Assembly (NCBI GenBank): GCA_041391425.1
Contig: JAWKNZ010000002.1
Location: 62,001-126,000 of the forward strand
Direction of reading: 5' to 3'
From: JAWKNZ01 sp041391425
Lineage (GTDB): Bacteria > Bdellovibrionota_B > Oligoflexia > Oligoflexales > JAWKNZ01
Length of the DNA stretch: 64,000 nt
The translations under genes and the position numbers were made by a program. A model generated the notes under the pieces. The model saw nothing but the letters and a program-made list of their open reading frames with translations. It searched no databases and had not been told where the DNA came from. This document shows positions 9,048 to 18,116 of the stretch, piece by piece; position 1 is the first letter of the stretch, and each line of letters begins with the position of its first letter.

Positions 9048-11423
9048 TTACTTGTCATTTAAATACCCCCAATCACGCAGTACTTTTTCAAATTTTTTAT
9101 TTCCTGCAACCGGGCGGATTTCCTGAAAATCGATCTTTTCGACCTTTCTCAAGTATGCGTTTATTTTGTTTTCAATTGGCATTAAGCTACTTGCTCCAAT
9201 TGCCTCGGCAGGGAGTTTGTCGCTATTTGAATGAATATTTAGTTTTGCATATGTCTTTCTTATCGGAATGTTCATAAATTTATTATTTACAGCTGAAAAT
9301 ATATTAGGAAGCTGTTCCGGTTGATTGGCGAATGTCATTGTTGCGCGTTTAGTGCGTTGCATTAAATAAGTATTCATTTTTTTTAAATCGAGTACGGCAA
9401 TTCCTTCGTACTTAATGGGAATGGACACTTTGTCATTAAATTCAATGATTATAGGAGATTCTTCTGGAGATTCGATGACGAGTTCCCATAGGTATGTGGT
9501 TTCATAAAATTCTTTCATTTTTTCACGAGCAGTACTTGTGAGTCTCTCGTCAAGATCGATGATGTTGGTGGTTTCTCTGGGATCGTTTTTTAAATCAAAC
9601 AAAAGCTCTTTCTGAAAAACCGAGAATTTTTTGCGTAGATAACTATCAAAAGTAAATAGAAGCTTATTGGTCATCGAATAAGATAAGATGTATTTATAGC
9701 GATTCTCAAATATGATTGCTCTGCGGCGCATGCCTTCGCTTCCAATTATTCTATCTTTAAATGAAACATTTAGACTTTCTGATTGTATTGCTGGTAGTAA
9801 AGTTATGCCATCACATCTATCGGGAATTGATTCTCCGATAGAATCAAGGAGTGTTGGAGCTATATCTAAGTTAGAAACAAAGTTGTTTATTTTTTTTGTT
9901 TTATTAAAATCAGGTCCTTTAAAGAAGAGAGGTATATGTAGTTCATCATTATAAAGGGTAGCCCCGTGGTCGAAGAAAGTTCCGGTCAAAGCATTTCCAG
10001 CATCATTGTCTTGAAACGTCTTCATTTGCTGAAATTCGCCGTGATCTGCCGTAATGATAATATTTGTGTTGTCTGATAACCCTAAATTTTTTAAATTTTC
10101 TAGCAAGATTTTAATATATCGATCAGTATATGTTACCTCAGATCGATAGAGCCAGTGAAAGATCGAGCCTAAAGAAGAAAGTTCAGAAATACTTTTATAC
10201 GAGGTAAATATATCTTTTAATGGCGCCCGATAGGGTGCGTGTGGTGCATGATAGTGTACATAGAGAAAGAACGGTTGATCCCTGTTGTTTTTTAACCAAA
10301 TCGAAGCTTCATTAGTTATCTTTGGCGTATCGTATGCATCTCTTTCAATTGCAACATGCTGATCAAAGCCATGGTCGACTCCTATCCCGAGCGCTTCAGA
10401 AATTACTGAAATATTTCCAATCATTGCTGTTTTCCAGCCGCCTTTCTGAAAAAATCTTGGAAAAGAGTCCTCGTTTTTTTGATAAAATTTTCTTCGTTTG
10501 AACTGACTCGCTCCATATGCAAACGCTATATCGGGAAGGCGAGAAGGTTTCTGGCACGATAACAATCCATAACAGGATGGAGTAGTCATGTTTCCTACTG
10601 ACATTGCGTTTGTAAACTCTATCCCTGAATTTCTAAATTTATCTAAGGTGGGAGTTGTTTCGCTATCTATAGCATCATATTTTAGTGTATCGACTAAGAT
10701 AAAGAGGTAGTTGTTTTTTGGAGTGGTCGCTTCTTTATAGATTTTTGGCCTGCTGATAAAACAATAGCCATTTTTTGATTTGCAAGTCAGAGTGATACTT
10801 TCGTTGGGTTTAAAGGTAATTGTGTATAACTTATCAACCCAAACTTTATAATTGTCGTCGGTAGTAAGTTTCCAATACTTCCCTATGAATTTTTGAAAAA
10901 AAGTATCCTGATTAATTGGATCGGGCGGTCTTTTAAGTGAGAGTTTGTCAATTAATTTTCCAGCAATACTAACTTCTAAATCGCTGTCACTTACTACTGC
11001 GGCTGCTCCGAGTTCTAACTCATAAGTACCATTCAAGTCTGCGTTAATTTTAATATTTTTTCCATTTGCTAACAAAATCCCCTTTCTGTTTTCAACATAT
11101 TCTGGATAATTGCCAATGGAGTAATTTGCGTATAAGGGTGAAGGCCCGCCTGGAATTGCTTGAATGATATGGGCGGATATGTCGTCTACGGTGCGTATTT
11201 TTTCCTTATATTTTTTTAAATCAATATTGTGGGTGAATTGTGGCCAAATTCCTGGGTATATTTCAGCTTTATTTTTTTTCTCTTTGAGTACTGAGTCTTT
11301 TGGGATCGCGGTTACATCAATTCTATAATCGTTGGGGTAAACAATTATGATGTACTGGGCGATAAAGGTAAACAATAGGCAGGCAAGGATGATACTGAAT
11401 ATATATAACGTTTTTTTAATCAT
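9048..11423 (-). CDS. Membrane-anchored sulfatase/alkaline-phosphatase-fold protein
   Basis: 791 residues. One N-terminal membrane segment (about residues 6-30) anchors a large periplasmic domain of the alkaline phosphatase superfamily. The metal-site start is YLFILVDTLKYDA, and a second metal motif appears in NIIITADHGEFQQM. The nucleophile region reads NMTTPSCYGLLS, so the sulfatase signature [C/S]-x-P-S-R is replaced by T-T-P-S-C. Formylglycine conversion is therefore unlikely, and a Thr nucleophile as in LtaS or phosphoethanolamine transferases is possible (inference). It overlaps the upstream homologous gene by 4 bases, implying coupled translation. The substrate is probably an envelope polymer but is unknown. 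Confidence 0.75.
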   Translation of the reverse strand: MIKKTLYIFSIILACLLFTFIAQYIIIVYPNDYRIDVTAIPKDSVLKEKKNKAEIYPGIWPQFTHNIDLKKYKEKIRTVDDISAHIIQAIPGGPSPLYANYSIGNYPEYVENRKGILLANGKNIKINADLNGTYELELGAAAVVSDSDLEVSIAGKLIDKLSLKRPPDPINQDTFFQKFIGKYWKLTTDDNYKVWVDKLYTITFKPNESITLTCKSKNGYCFISRPKIYKEATTPKNNYLFILVDTLKYDAIDSETTPTLDKFRNSGIEFTNAMSVGNMTTPSCYGLLSCQKPSRLPDIAFAYGASQFKRRKFYQKNEDSFPRFFQKGGWKTAMIGNISVISEALGIGVDHGFDQHVAIERDAYDTPKITNEASIWLKNNRDQPFFLYVHYHAPHAPYRAPLKDIFTSYKSISELSSLGSIFHWLYRSEVTYTDRYIKILLENLKNLGLSDNTNIIITADHGEFQQMKTFQDNDAGNALTGTFFDHGATLYNDELHIPLFFKGPDFNKTKKINNFVSNLDIAPTLLDSIGESIPDRCDGITLLPAIQSESLNVSFKDRIIGSEGMRRRAIIFENRYKYILSYSMTNKLLFTFDSYLRKKFSVFQKELLFDLKNDPRETTNIIDLDERLTSTAREKMKEFYETTYLWELVIESPEESPIIIEFNDKVSIPIKYEGIAVLDLKKMNTYLMQRTKRATMTFANQPEQLPNIFSAVNNKFMNIPIRKTYAKLNIHSNSDKLPAEAIGASSLMPIENKINAYLRKVEKIDFQEIRPVAGNKKFEKVLRDWGYLNDK

Positions 11424-13579
11424 TGTGGAACCACATACTGATCCACTATATTTGTAAATGGCTCAATTTTTTCTACTTCATTTTGAAACATAGAGATCAT
11501 TTCTTGCAAAATATCTGGATTAGATTGAGCAAGGTCGTGCAAGTTTTCGCTGTCATTTTTTCTGTCAAATAACTGATAAACGACTTTGTCGCCTTTTGGC
11601 ATATAAATGAGTTTGTATTTTCCAGCAGTTATTGAGCGATGCTTTGCGATTTGTATAACTTTTTCGAACTTGTTGTTTAAGACTATCTGGCGAGTTCCTC
11701 CAGGATCGAAGTTTAATAAGCCTGTTATGCCGGGATAAAATAATCGGTTTTTTTGAAAGTGAGTATTGCCTTTGTTTGAAAACCAAATTCCAGTCTCAGA
11801 ATAAGATATAAGATTTTCATATGGTTTTGATGAAAGATGGCTTGGAGAGCTTGTCGGATCTAATTTTTCAAAAAAGGCAGGGAGGAACGAAACTCCACTC
11901 ATAGAATTTTGCTTAATTTTAGCTATGTCTAAAATTGTAGGAGCTATATCAATTGAGCGGCTAAGATCTGAGATGGTGGTGACGCTAGGCTTTAGATTTT
12001 TTGGTAGTTTGAGTATTAATGGTACCTTTAATACTTTATCACCTAGGAGATGCTCTCCGTGCCCCTGGCCGTTGTGATTTTCAAATAAGTCTTCCCCATG
12101 GTCGGCCGTAACAATAATAATGGTGTTATCCCATAGCGACTCCTGTTTGAGAAATGAGAATAGTTCGGATAAAGATTGATCAATCGAAGATAATGCTCCG
12201 TCATATAGACTTTTGACTTGAGCGATGTCTGCTTGTGATGTCGAATCTGCATTGCTTTCAAGGTCTGGATTTTTTTGGAAGAAATAAGGCCCCGGATAGC
12301 TGGAATTGGCGAACTTGCTATAGTGGGGCCACGGAGCTGCATATGGAAAATGAGCTGTCGAATAAAATAGAGTCAAGAAAAAGGGCGCTTGATTTTTAGT
12401 GGTGTTGATAAAGTCGATGGATGATTCTGTCAGATGGTTGGGGTTTGCATAAGCAGGATTTCCTTTTAGGTCAGGAAAGAATCTCCTTCCTATCTTGCTT
12501 AATATAAAAGGCATAAATACTGGAAATGAAAACTCCAAATTTTGTCTGATGAGAGAGTCCAAGCTCATTGCAGGAGCGTGAATTTCCTGTAACCCTGAAT
12601 TAAAACGTGGAAATATGTCTCCTGCAAAGTCAGAACATACCCCAGTTTTATAACCAGCTTGATTTAAGTATGTTACTAAATTGGCATTTTTTTTTCGAGC
12701 TTGGCTAAGCGACGGAAACATATGGCGGATGCCTGTCTTTGCTGCGTAGTTTCCCTGAAAGATTTCTACCCATGAAGGAAAAGTGCGTGGTACTCCGACA
12801 TGATGGTCTTTAAAGTAGATGGTGTTAGGCGATTGGATAAGCTTGGTAATATTTGGTGTGATACTTTGGTTACGCGATTTATCAAAGCGTAAAGAATCAA
12901 TTCCTATTAATAAGATATTGGGTTGCTTTAATAAGGATTCTGCTAGCGATGGTGTATGCCTATTAATTGATACGATAATAACGACAACCGTGCAGGCTAT
13001 GGCAAAACTGGCCATTGAGCCGATGGCAGTAGTTCTCCGCTTAAATGTCTGCATTATTCTTGCTATTGAAATATTGAGCTTGATAACAAAGCCCAATGAT
13101 GTGAGTAAAATCAAAACAGAACAAATGAAAAAGCTGTTCGGTGATAAATAAAATGATGATTGAAAAATAAACTTTTTAAGTGAGGCCGCTAAAAATGGCT
13201 CATAGAGAGCTGGGTATTGGATGACTGAACCAATAAAAAATAAGCTGTAGCTACAGATCGCCCAGATGAATATGGAATATTTGTTCAAAGATATCTTTTT
13301 AAACTGTGATTGTTTTTTGAACTGATGTAGCAAAAAAACAGGCCATAAAATCATGCTTATGAATAGGATAATTTTACAAACTTCAACAGCAATCACAGAA
13401 AAGTATGTATCGATCAAACCATGTTCTATAGACGAAACCTTTTGTCCCGCAAATTCGGAAGATTGCCTGAATTGATATTGTAATAAAGTTAAGGCCAAAG
13501 AAAATAAAATGCTTTTTATTAAGGAAATTAATAATGAACTTTTTAAAGAATTGGATTTCACTATGACTGGACTCTTCAT
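11420..13579 (-). CDS. Polytopic membrane sulfatase/phosphotransferase-fold protein
   Basis: 719 residues with about five transmembrane helices in the first 215 residues, then a periplasmic alkaline-phosphatase-superfamily domain starting NILLIGIDSLRFDKSR. The second metal motif is IIIVTADHGEDLFENHNGQGHGEHLLG, very typical of sulfatases. The nucleophile region is VPRTFPSW, with Thr in place of Cys/Ser. The helices-plus-sulfatase layout recalls LtaS, OpgB and EptA, which transfer phospho-groups to lipids or glycans; that role is inferred here. The gene overlaps the next by the ATGA tetranucleotide. Both genes share the same fold and probably arose by duplication or act on the same envelope pathway. 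Confidence 0.75.
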   Translation of the reverse strand: MKSPVIVKSNSLKSSLLISLIKSILFSLALTLLQYQFRQSSEFAGQKVSSIEHGLIDTYFSVIAVEVCKIILFISMILWPVFLLHQFKKQSQFKKISLNKYSIFIWAICSYSLFFIGSVIQYPALYEPFLAASLKKFIFQSSFYLSPNSFFICSVLILLTSLGFVIKLNISIARIMQTFKRRTTAIGSMASFAIACTVVVIIVSINRHTPSLAESLLKQPNILLIGIDSLRFDKSRNQSITPNITKLIQSPNTIYFKDHHVGVPRTFPSWVEIFQGNYAAKTGIRHMFPSLSQARKKNANLVTYLNQAGYKTGVCSDFAGDIFPRFNSGLQEIHAPAMSLDSLIRQNLEFSFPVFMPFILSKIGRRFFPDLKGNPAYANPNHLTESSIDFINTTKNQAPFFLTLFYSTAHFPYAAPWPHYSKFANSSYPGPYFFQKNPDLESNADSTSQADIAQVKSLYDGALSSIDQSLSELFSFLKQESLWDNTIIIVTADHGEDLFENHNGQGHGEHLLGDKVLKVPLILKLPKNLKPSVTTISDLSRSIDIAPTILDIAKIKQNSMSGVSFLPAFFEKLDPTSSPSHLSSKPYENLISYSETGIWFSNKGNTHFQKNRLFYPGITGLLNFDPGGTRQIVLNNKFEKVIQIAKHRSITAGKYKLIYMPKGDKVVYQLFDRKNDSENLHDLAQSNPDILQEMISMFQNEVEKIEPFTNIVDQYVVPQ

Positions 13580-13623
13580 AACCTTAATATAAATTTAAAA
13601 CAAATAGAGAACTTTTTGTGTTT

Positions 13624-13980
13624 TTAACGTGTAATTTCGCTAATATCGTCTAAGCACCTATTTATGGCTCCGTTATTTTGTAGAGTTTTAGAAGCAGAAA
13701 GTGGGGCTGATGAAAATTCTTCGTAGCTTAATAATGAGCTTAGCATTTGCCCAAGGCACAAACAGAGGGATCTCAATTGATCTTCAGTGCAGACTGTTCG
13801 TTGAAAATCATTTAGTGTCTCTAAGGAGCATAGATCTGCTTTGATGTTCTTCTGGCATTCTTCGGCTTGCTCTTCGACTTTAAGGCCGCTCCATCCAGCT
13901 TTATAGTAATTATCTTGGGCTATTAGTGGATTATTTATGGCAAAGAGCAGTGTTAAGCTTATGATCGTTTTAATGTACAT
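13624..13980 (-). CDS. Small exported Cys-containing protein, unknown function
   Basis: 118 residues with a signal peptide (residues 1-21, ending NPLIAQ). The mature part holds six cysteines (in EECQ, LCSLE, VCTED, LCLCLGQ and NRCLDD), an even number that suggests periplasmic disulfides. No family was recognised. It is transcribed away from the ribosomal cluster and sits 44 bases after the start of the sulfatase-fold gene, with which it could share transcription. Confidence 0.6.
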   Translation of the reverse strand: MYIKTIISLTLLFAINNPLIAQDNYYKAGWSGLKVEEQAEECQKNIKADLCSLETLNDFQRTVCTEDQLRSLCLCLGQMLSSLLSYEEFSSAPLSASKTLQNNGAINRCLDDISEITR

Positions 13981-14113
13981 CGCGATAAACCCCTAAAATT
14001 ACCAATATTATATACAATTAATCTTGGTTTGCATACTTAAGAAAAGCAGCTCCCATGCCTATTATAATACTACCGTAATGGCATAAATGCAGCCTCAGTT
14101 ATTATGACGCCAC

Positions 14114-14151
14114 ATCGCAAGTCCAGCTTCGGGCAATAAAATACTTGCGAT
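14114..14151. repeat. Inverted repeat, 9-bp arms
   Basis: ATCGCAAGT at 14114-14122 pairs perfectly with ACTTGCGAT at 14143-14151. There is no T-run after it on either strand, so it is not a clear intrinsic terminator. It lies roughly 200 bases upstream of the likely S10 promoter, so it is probably not part of that leader RNA. Confidence 0.4.
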
Positions 14152-14335
14152 AGCTATGGCAAGTCGTGTTTCTAACTAGATTAAAACTTATTTTCGGTCA
14201 AAAGAAGTTTTAAACATTTGAGTGTCAGAGTCTCAAGATCTTAAGAATAATCAGTAATGTCAAATAGTTTCTGTCTAAAGGCAAATATACGGTTCTTGTC
14301 TTTAGAGAAAATAAGCCTTATCAAGGATTTAATGG

Positions 14336-14362
14336 TTGACACAAGACGTAAATTACTATTGA
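14336..14362 (+). promoter_or_regulatory. Possible promoter of the S10 cluster
   Basis: A perfect TTGACA (-35) at 14336-14341 is followed 15 bases later by TATTGA (14357-14362), a weak -10. The spacer is shorter than the preferred 17 bases. It would give a 5' leader of about 240 nt before rpsJ, long enough for ribosomal-protein feedback control, but I see no recognised L4 or S10 leader structure. Confidence 0.25.
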
Positions 14363-14611
14363 ATGCCACCTTCCTCAGGAAAGGTAAGCCTGCTTAGCAA
14401 GCCAATGCCGCATTTAAATAGAGCAATGTTTTGCCATGCGCTTCTTTGCCTACCTTTACCTCGAGTATTCCAATTGCAACTAGTGTATCAGCTGTATTGT
14501 GGAGTGATAATAAGAGTTTTTAGAACTTAAATAGTCCCCCCTCTGATTACAGTTAGTGAATTAAGTTAGTAGATGGACGTAAAAACGGACACAAGAAACG
14601 GACACAGAAAC

Positions 14612-14923
14612 ATGCAGAATCAAAAAATTCGAATTCGTTTAAGGGGTTACGACCATAACTTGGTCGACCAGTCGGCTGTCGAGATTGTGGAAAGAGCAAA
14701 GCGTACTGGAGCTAGAGTTTCTGGCCCGATCCCGCTTCCAACTGCAATAAATCGCTATACCGTATTGCGGAGCCCTCATGTGAACAAGAAATCAAGAGAG
14801 CAATTCGAAATGAGAACTCACAAGAGAGTTCTGGATATTTTGGATCCAAAGCAGCAAACAATTGATGCGTTGATGAAGTTAGATTTGGCATCTGGCGTAG
14901 ATGTAGAAATCAAGCTTTACTAA
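14612..14923 (+). CDS. rpsJ: 30S ribosomal protein S10
   Basis: S10 of the small ribosomal subunit head; it also serves as NusE in antitermination. The protein from ATG 14612 starts MQNQKIRIRLRGYDHNLVDQ and contains the conserved SGPIPLPT and RSPHVNKKSREQFEMRTHKR segments. The length of 103 residues is standard. An upstream in-frame ATG at 14573 would add 13 polar residues not seen in the family, so the internal start is preferred. It is the first gene of a collinear ribosomal cluster that runs to rplQ. Confidence 0.95.
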   Translation: MQNQKIRIRLRGYDHNLVDQSAVEIVERAKRTGARVSGPIPLPTAINRYTVLRSPHVNKKSREQFEMRTHKRVLDILDPKQQTIDALMKLDLASGVDVEIKLY

Positions 14924-14989
14924 ATAACTTAAAGGCGTTCGGCGTTAAGCCGGTATGATAAACCTTAATCCTCGATATGGGTTGGATTG

Positions 14990-15637
14990 ATGGCTAAAAT
15001 AATAGAAAAAGGATTGATTGCTAAAAAAGTCGGCATGACTCGTATGGTCGATGCAAATGGCAATATGATTCCTGTCACCCTTCTTCAGGTGGAAGAACAA
15101 AAAATCACAAAGGTTTTAACTCCGGAGAGAGATGGATACCACGGTGTGCAAGTTGGCTTTCTGGCAAAAGGTGAAAAACATCTAAGCAAGGCAGACCTTC
15201 AGAGATTAAGAAAATCTGGTGTTGAAGAAAATTATTCTAGATTCATCGAGTTTAGAACTGATGGTCCAGTTGAACACTTCGAATTGGGTAAATCTTTGAC
15301 TGCCGAATTGTTTGATGGAATCGATAAGGTTGACATTACTGGTGTGACTAAGGGGCGTGGCTTTCAAGGTGCTGTTAGGCGTTGGAATTCTAGGATTGGT
15401 CGGATGACTCACGGATCGCGCTTTCATAGGCGTCCAGGATCTCTGGGGCAATGCACGACACCCGGCCGAGTTTATAAGAACAAAAAAATGCCAGGACATA
15501 TGGGAAGTGCAAACAGAACCATCAAAAACCTTAAGGTTGTAGATATTGATGTGGAAAGCAAGGTTATTGCTATAAAAGGCTCGGTTCCAGGCAATAGGCA
15601 TGGCTACTTAGAGATTAGACCGACTAACAAAAAGTAA
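14990..15637 (+). CDS. rplC: 50S ribosomal protein L3
   Basis: L3 binds 23S rRNA near the peptidyl-transferase centre. It starts at ATG 14990 (MAKIIEKGLIAKKVGMTRM); the TTG one codon earlier is not needed. Conserved family blocks include VTGVTKGRGFQGAVRRW and the loop HGSRFHRRPGSLGQCTTPGRVYK with GKKMPGHMG-like residues. Length of 215 residues is normal. It follows rpsJ by about 65 bases. Confidence 0.95.
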   Translation: MAKIIEKGLIAKKVGMTRMVDANGNMIPVTLLQVEEQKITKVLTPERDGYHGVQVGFLAKGEKHLSKADLQRLRKSGVEENYSRFIEFRTDGPVEHFELGKSLTAELFDGIDKVDITGVTKGRGFQGAVRRWNSRIGRMTHGSRFHRRPGSLGQCTTPGRVYKNKKMPGHMGSANRTIKNLKVVDIDVESKVIAIKGSVPGNRHGYLEIRPTNKK

Positions 15638-15673
15638 TAAATCCACGTTGGATAACGTGAAGGGACATCGATC

Positions 15674-16300
15674 ATGAAATGGGATGTAGTAAATATCGAA
15701 GGTAATAAAGTCAGAACGATCGACTTACCTGATGACATTTATGGTTTAGAAATGAATGAGGCTGTGTTGCATACTGTTGTCAAAGCTTATTTGGCAAATA
15801 AACGTCAAGGTACAGCTGCTACTAAGACTAGAGCCTTTGTATCTGGTGGAAGTAAAAAGCCCTTTAGACAAAAGGGAACAGGTAATGCGAGGCAAGGGCA
15901 TGGAAGATCGCCTCTTTACCCGGGTGGTGCAGTTTCCCATGGTCCGCAGCCCAGAGATCATAGGCAAAACATAAATAAAAAGATGAAGCAATTAGCCCTT
16001 AAAGTAGCTTTAAGTGATAAGTGCAGACATAAGAAGTTGATTGTTGTTGATGATTTTTCGATTGCTAAATATAGCACAAAAGACATTGTTAAGACTTTGT
16101 CTGCTGTAAAAGCTTCCAATACTGCATTGATGCTTGACGAACGTAAGGACAATTTCTTATATAGGTCAGCTCGCAATATTAATGGAGCGGTGGCTGCTTC
16201 GCCTTTAGAGATTAATACAGAGAATGTTTTGAGGCATGAATCTCTTATTGTGAGTGAGACGGCTTTGAACGTGCTAGCTCAGAGACTCGGAGGTAATTAA
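15674..16300 (+). CDS. rplD: 50S ribosomal protein L4
   Basis: L4 lines the exit tunnel. Recognised by RQGTAATKTRAFVSGGSKKPFRQKGTGNARQGHGRSPLYPGG (residues about 44-85), the conserved extended loop. In enterobacteria L4 also represses its own operon; no such leader could be identified here. Its stop codon overlaps the rplW start codon by one base. Confidence 0.95.
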   Translation: MKWDVVNIEGNKVRTIDLPDDIYGLEMNEAVLHTVVKAYLANKRQGTAATKTRAFVSGGSKKPFRQKGTGNARQGHGRSPLYPGGAVSHGPQPRDHRQNINKKMKQLALKVALSDKCRHKKLIVVDDFSIAKYSTKDIVKTLSAVKASNTALMLDERKDNFLYRSARNINGAVAASPLEINTENVLRHESLIVSETALNVLAQRLGGN

Positions 16301-16587
16301 TGAATCCATATAACGTTATCAAGGGTCCAGTGTTATCGGAGAAAAGTAACGATTGTAGAGAAAGTGAGCAAGCATATACTTTTCGCGTTCGATTAGATGC
16401 TTCAAAGTACGATGTTAAAAAGGCGGTAGAAAAGCTGTTTAATGTAGATGTTAGATCTGTCAACACCAGCATTAAACGTGGAAAGCTTAAGCGTAGGGGC
16501 TATCAAATTAGCTTATTGCCTAAAGAGAAAAAAGCTATTGTTAGGCTAGTGGAAGGTCAGAAATTAGATATATTTGAAGATCAGTAG
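16300..16587 (+). CDS. rplW: 50S ribosomal protein L23
   Basis: L23 sits at the tunnel exit and is the docking site for trigger factor and SRP. It begins MNPYNVIKGPVLSEKSN and has the family motif YTFRVRLDASKYDVKKAVEKLFNVDVRSVNT, then a basic RGKLKRRGYQ loop. At 95 residues it is the usual size. The start overlaps the rplD stop (TAATG). Confidence 0.95.
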   Translation: MNPYNVIKGPVLSEKSNDCRESEQAYTFRVRLDASKYDVKKAVEKLFNVDVRSVNTSIKRGKLKRRGYQISLLPKEKKAIVRLVEGQKLDIFEDQ

Positions 16588-16632
16588 AAGAAATCACCCT
16601 ATAAAGAGAGATTAAAAAAGGGAATTTTCGAA

Positions 16633-17460
16633 ATGGGAATTAAAGCATATAAGGGTATTACTCCAAGCCGTCGACAAATGTCTGTCGTGGATTATAGAGA
16701 GTTGGATAAGGTTGAGCCTCTTAAGTCCTTGACTAGATGTATGAAGAAGAGTGGTGGAAGGAATAATTATGGACGCGTGACTGTAAGGCATCGTGGTGGC
16801 GGTGTTAGACGAGCATATAGAATTATTGACTTTAAGAGGAATAAAGTAGATATTCCCGGTCGCGTTGAATATGTCGAGTATGACCCGAATCGAACGGCAT
16901 TTATTGCGCGTGTTTTATACGCAGATGGTGAGCGCCGGTATATTTTGTGCCCAGATGGATTGAAAAAGGGTGCTCAAGTTGTTAGCGCCGAGAAGGCAGA
17001 CATTAAGCCAGGCAATGCAATGCGTTTGAAGAATATTCCATTTGGAACCATGATTCATAATATTGAGATGAAGCCAGGTCGCGGTGGACAGCTCGCACGT
17101 TCGGCGGGCGCTTATGGACAGCTTGCTGGTCGGACTGATGGGTACGCGCAGTTGAAAATGCCTTCAGGGGAATTGAGGCTGGTCCCCGAGGATTGCATGG
17201 CAACGATAGGCGTTGTTGGCAATTCTGACCATAGCAATACTAACCTTGGTAAGGCTGGTAAAAAAAGGCACTTGGGAATACGGCCGACTGTTCGCGGTGT
17301 GGCGATGAACCCAGTGGACCATCCTCACGGTGGTGGTGAAGGACGTACCTCAGGTGGTAGACATCCAGTTTCTCCTTGGGCGCTTCCTACAAAAGGATAC
17401 AAGACACGTAAAAATAAGCGTACAAGTAAGTTTATTATTAGAAGACGCAACAAGAAGTAA
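16633..17460 (+). CDS. rplB: 50S ribosomal protein L2
   Basis: L2 is required for subunit joining and peptidyl transfer. 275 residues with the N-terminal GIKAYKGITPSRRQMSVVDY, the OB-like core (RRAYRIIDFKRNK) and the C-terminal MNPVDHPHGGGEGRTSGGRHPVSPWALPTKGYKTRKNKR. His in HPHGGGEG is the residue implicated in activity in E. coli. An AGGGA site precedes the ATG. Confidence 0.97.
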   Translation: MGIKAYKGITPSRRQMSVVDYRELDKVEPLKSLTRCMKKSGGRNNYGRVTVRHRGGGVRRAYRIIDFKRNKVDIPGRVEYVEYDPNRTAFIARVLYADGERRYILCPDGLKKGAQVVSAEKADIKPGNAMRLKNIPFGTMIHNIEMKPGRGGQLARSAGAYGQLAGRTDGYAQLKMPSGELRLVPEDCMATIGVVGNSDHSNTNLGKAGKKRHLGIRPTVRGVAMNPVDHPHGGGEGRTSGGRHPVSPWALPTKGYKTRKNKRTSKFIIRRRNKK

Positions 17461-17475
17461 GTTGGGGAGGTTTTC

Positions 17476-17745
17476 GTGGCTCGTTCGATTAAGAAAGGCC
17501 CATTTATTGATGATTACTTGCTGAAAAAAGCAGAGGTTGCTAAGCAGGATAAGAAGCCAATTAAGACATGGAGTCGTAGGTCTACGATTTTTCCTGAGTT
17601 TGTTGGATTGACCTTTGCTGTTCATAATGGCAAAAAGTTCGTTCCTGTCTTTGTGACGGAAAATATGGTTGGCCATAAACTTGGGGAGTTTGCTCCTACG
17701 AGGACGTACAAAGGGCATGTTGTAGATAAAAAAGGCAAGAAATAG
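17476..17745 (+). CDS. rpsS: 30S ribosomal protein S19
   Basis: S19 of the 30S head. It uses a GTG start with GGGGAGG upstream. MARSIKKGPFIDDYLLKK at the N-terminus and TWSRRSTIFPEFVGLTFAVHNGKKFVPVFVTENMVGHKLGEFAPTR later are diagnostic. 89 residues, complete. Confidence 0.96.
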   Translation: MARSIKKGPFIDDYLLKKAEVAKQDKKPIKTWSRRSTIFPEFVGLTFAVHNGKKFVPVFVTENMVGHKLGEFAPTRTYKGHVVDKKGKK

Positions 17746-17762
17746 TACTTGAGGTTAGAATC

Positions 17763-18101
17763 ATGGCTGAAGCCTATAAAGCAGTATTGAGAAATTGTCG
17801 TATAGCACCTAGGAAGGCGCGCCTGGTGGTTAATTTGGTTAAAGGGAAGCCCGTGCAAGAAGCATTGGATATCCTCAAATTTACTAATAAAAAAGGTGCT
17901 CCTATTCTATATAAAATCATCTCATCAGCAATGGCAAATGCTGTGTCTAGGGCGACTGTTGATGTAGATCAGTTAATTGTGTCAGAGGGGTTTGTGGATC
18001 CTGCTCGTACTTATAAGCGGTTTCTGCCTAGAGCGCAGGGTAGAGCTACGCCTATACGCAAGCGTTCTTCACATATTACAGTTAAGTTATTAGAGCTTTA
18101 G
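17763..18101 (+). CDS. rplV: 50S ribosomal protein L22
   Basis: L22 reaches into the exit tunnel with a beta hairpin. 112 residues: AVLRNCRIAPRKARLVVNLVKGKPVQEAL near the N-terminus and FLPRAQGRATPIRKRSSHITVKL at the hairpin and C-terminus match the family. Spacing to rpsS is 17 bases. Confidence 0.96.
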   Translation: MAEAYKAVLRNCRIAPRKARLVVNLVKGKPVQEALDILKFTNKKGAPILYKIISSAMANAVSRATVDVDQLIVSEGFVDPARTYKRFLPRAQGRATPIRKRSSHITVKLLEL

Positions 18102-18116
18102 ATAAAGGAATCATCG

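Larger units (their letters stand above)
13981..14611. other. Intergenic region upstream of the ribosomal cluster
   Basis: 631 bases with no convincing gene or tRNA on either strand. It holds a perfect 9-bp inverted repeat (14114-14122 with 14143-14151, loop of 20) that could form an RNA hairpin, and a TTGACA element at 14336. In many proteobacteria tuf or fusA precedes rpsJ; neither is present here. Confidence 0.5.

Noticed and set aside
14336..14611. A recognised S10/L4 attenuation leader
   Set aside because: The likely leader is long enough, but I could not identify the conserved L4-binding hairpins or a terminator with a T-run.
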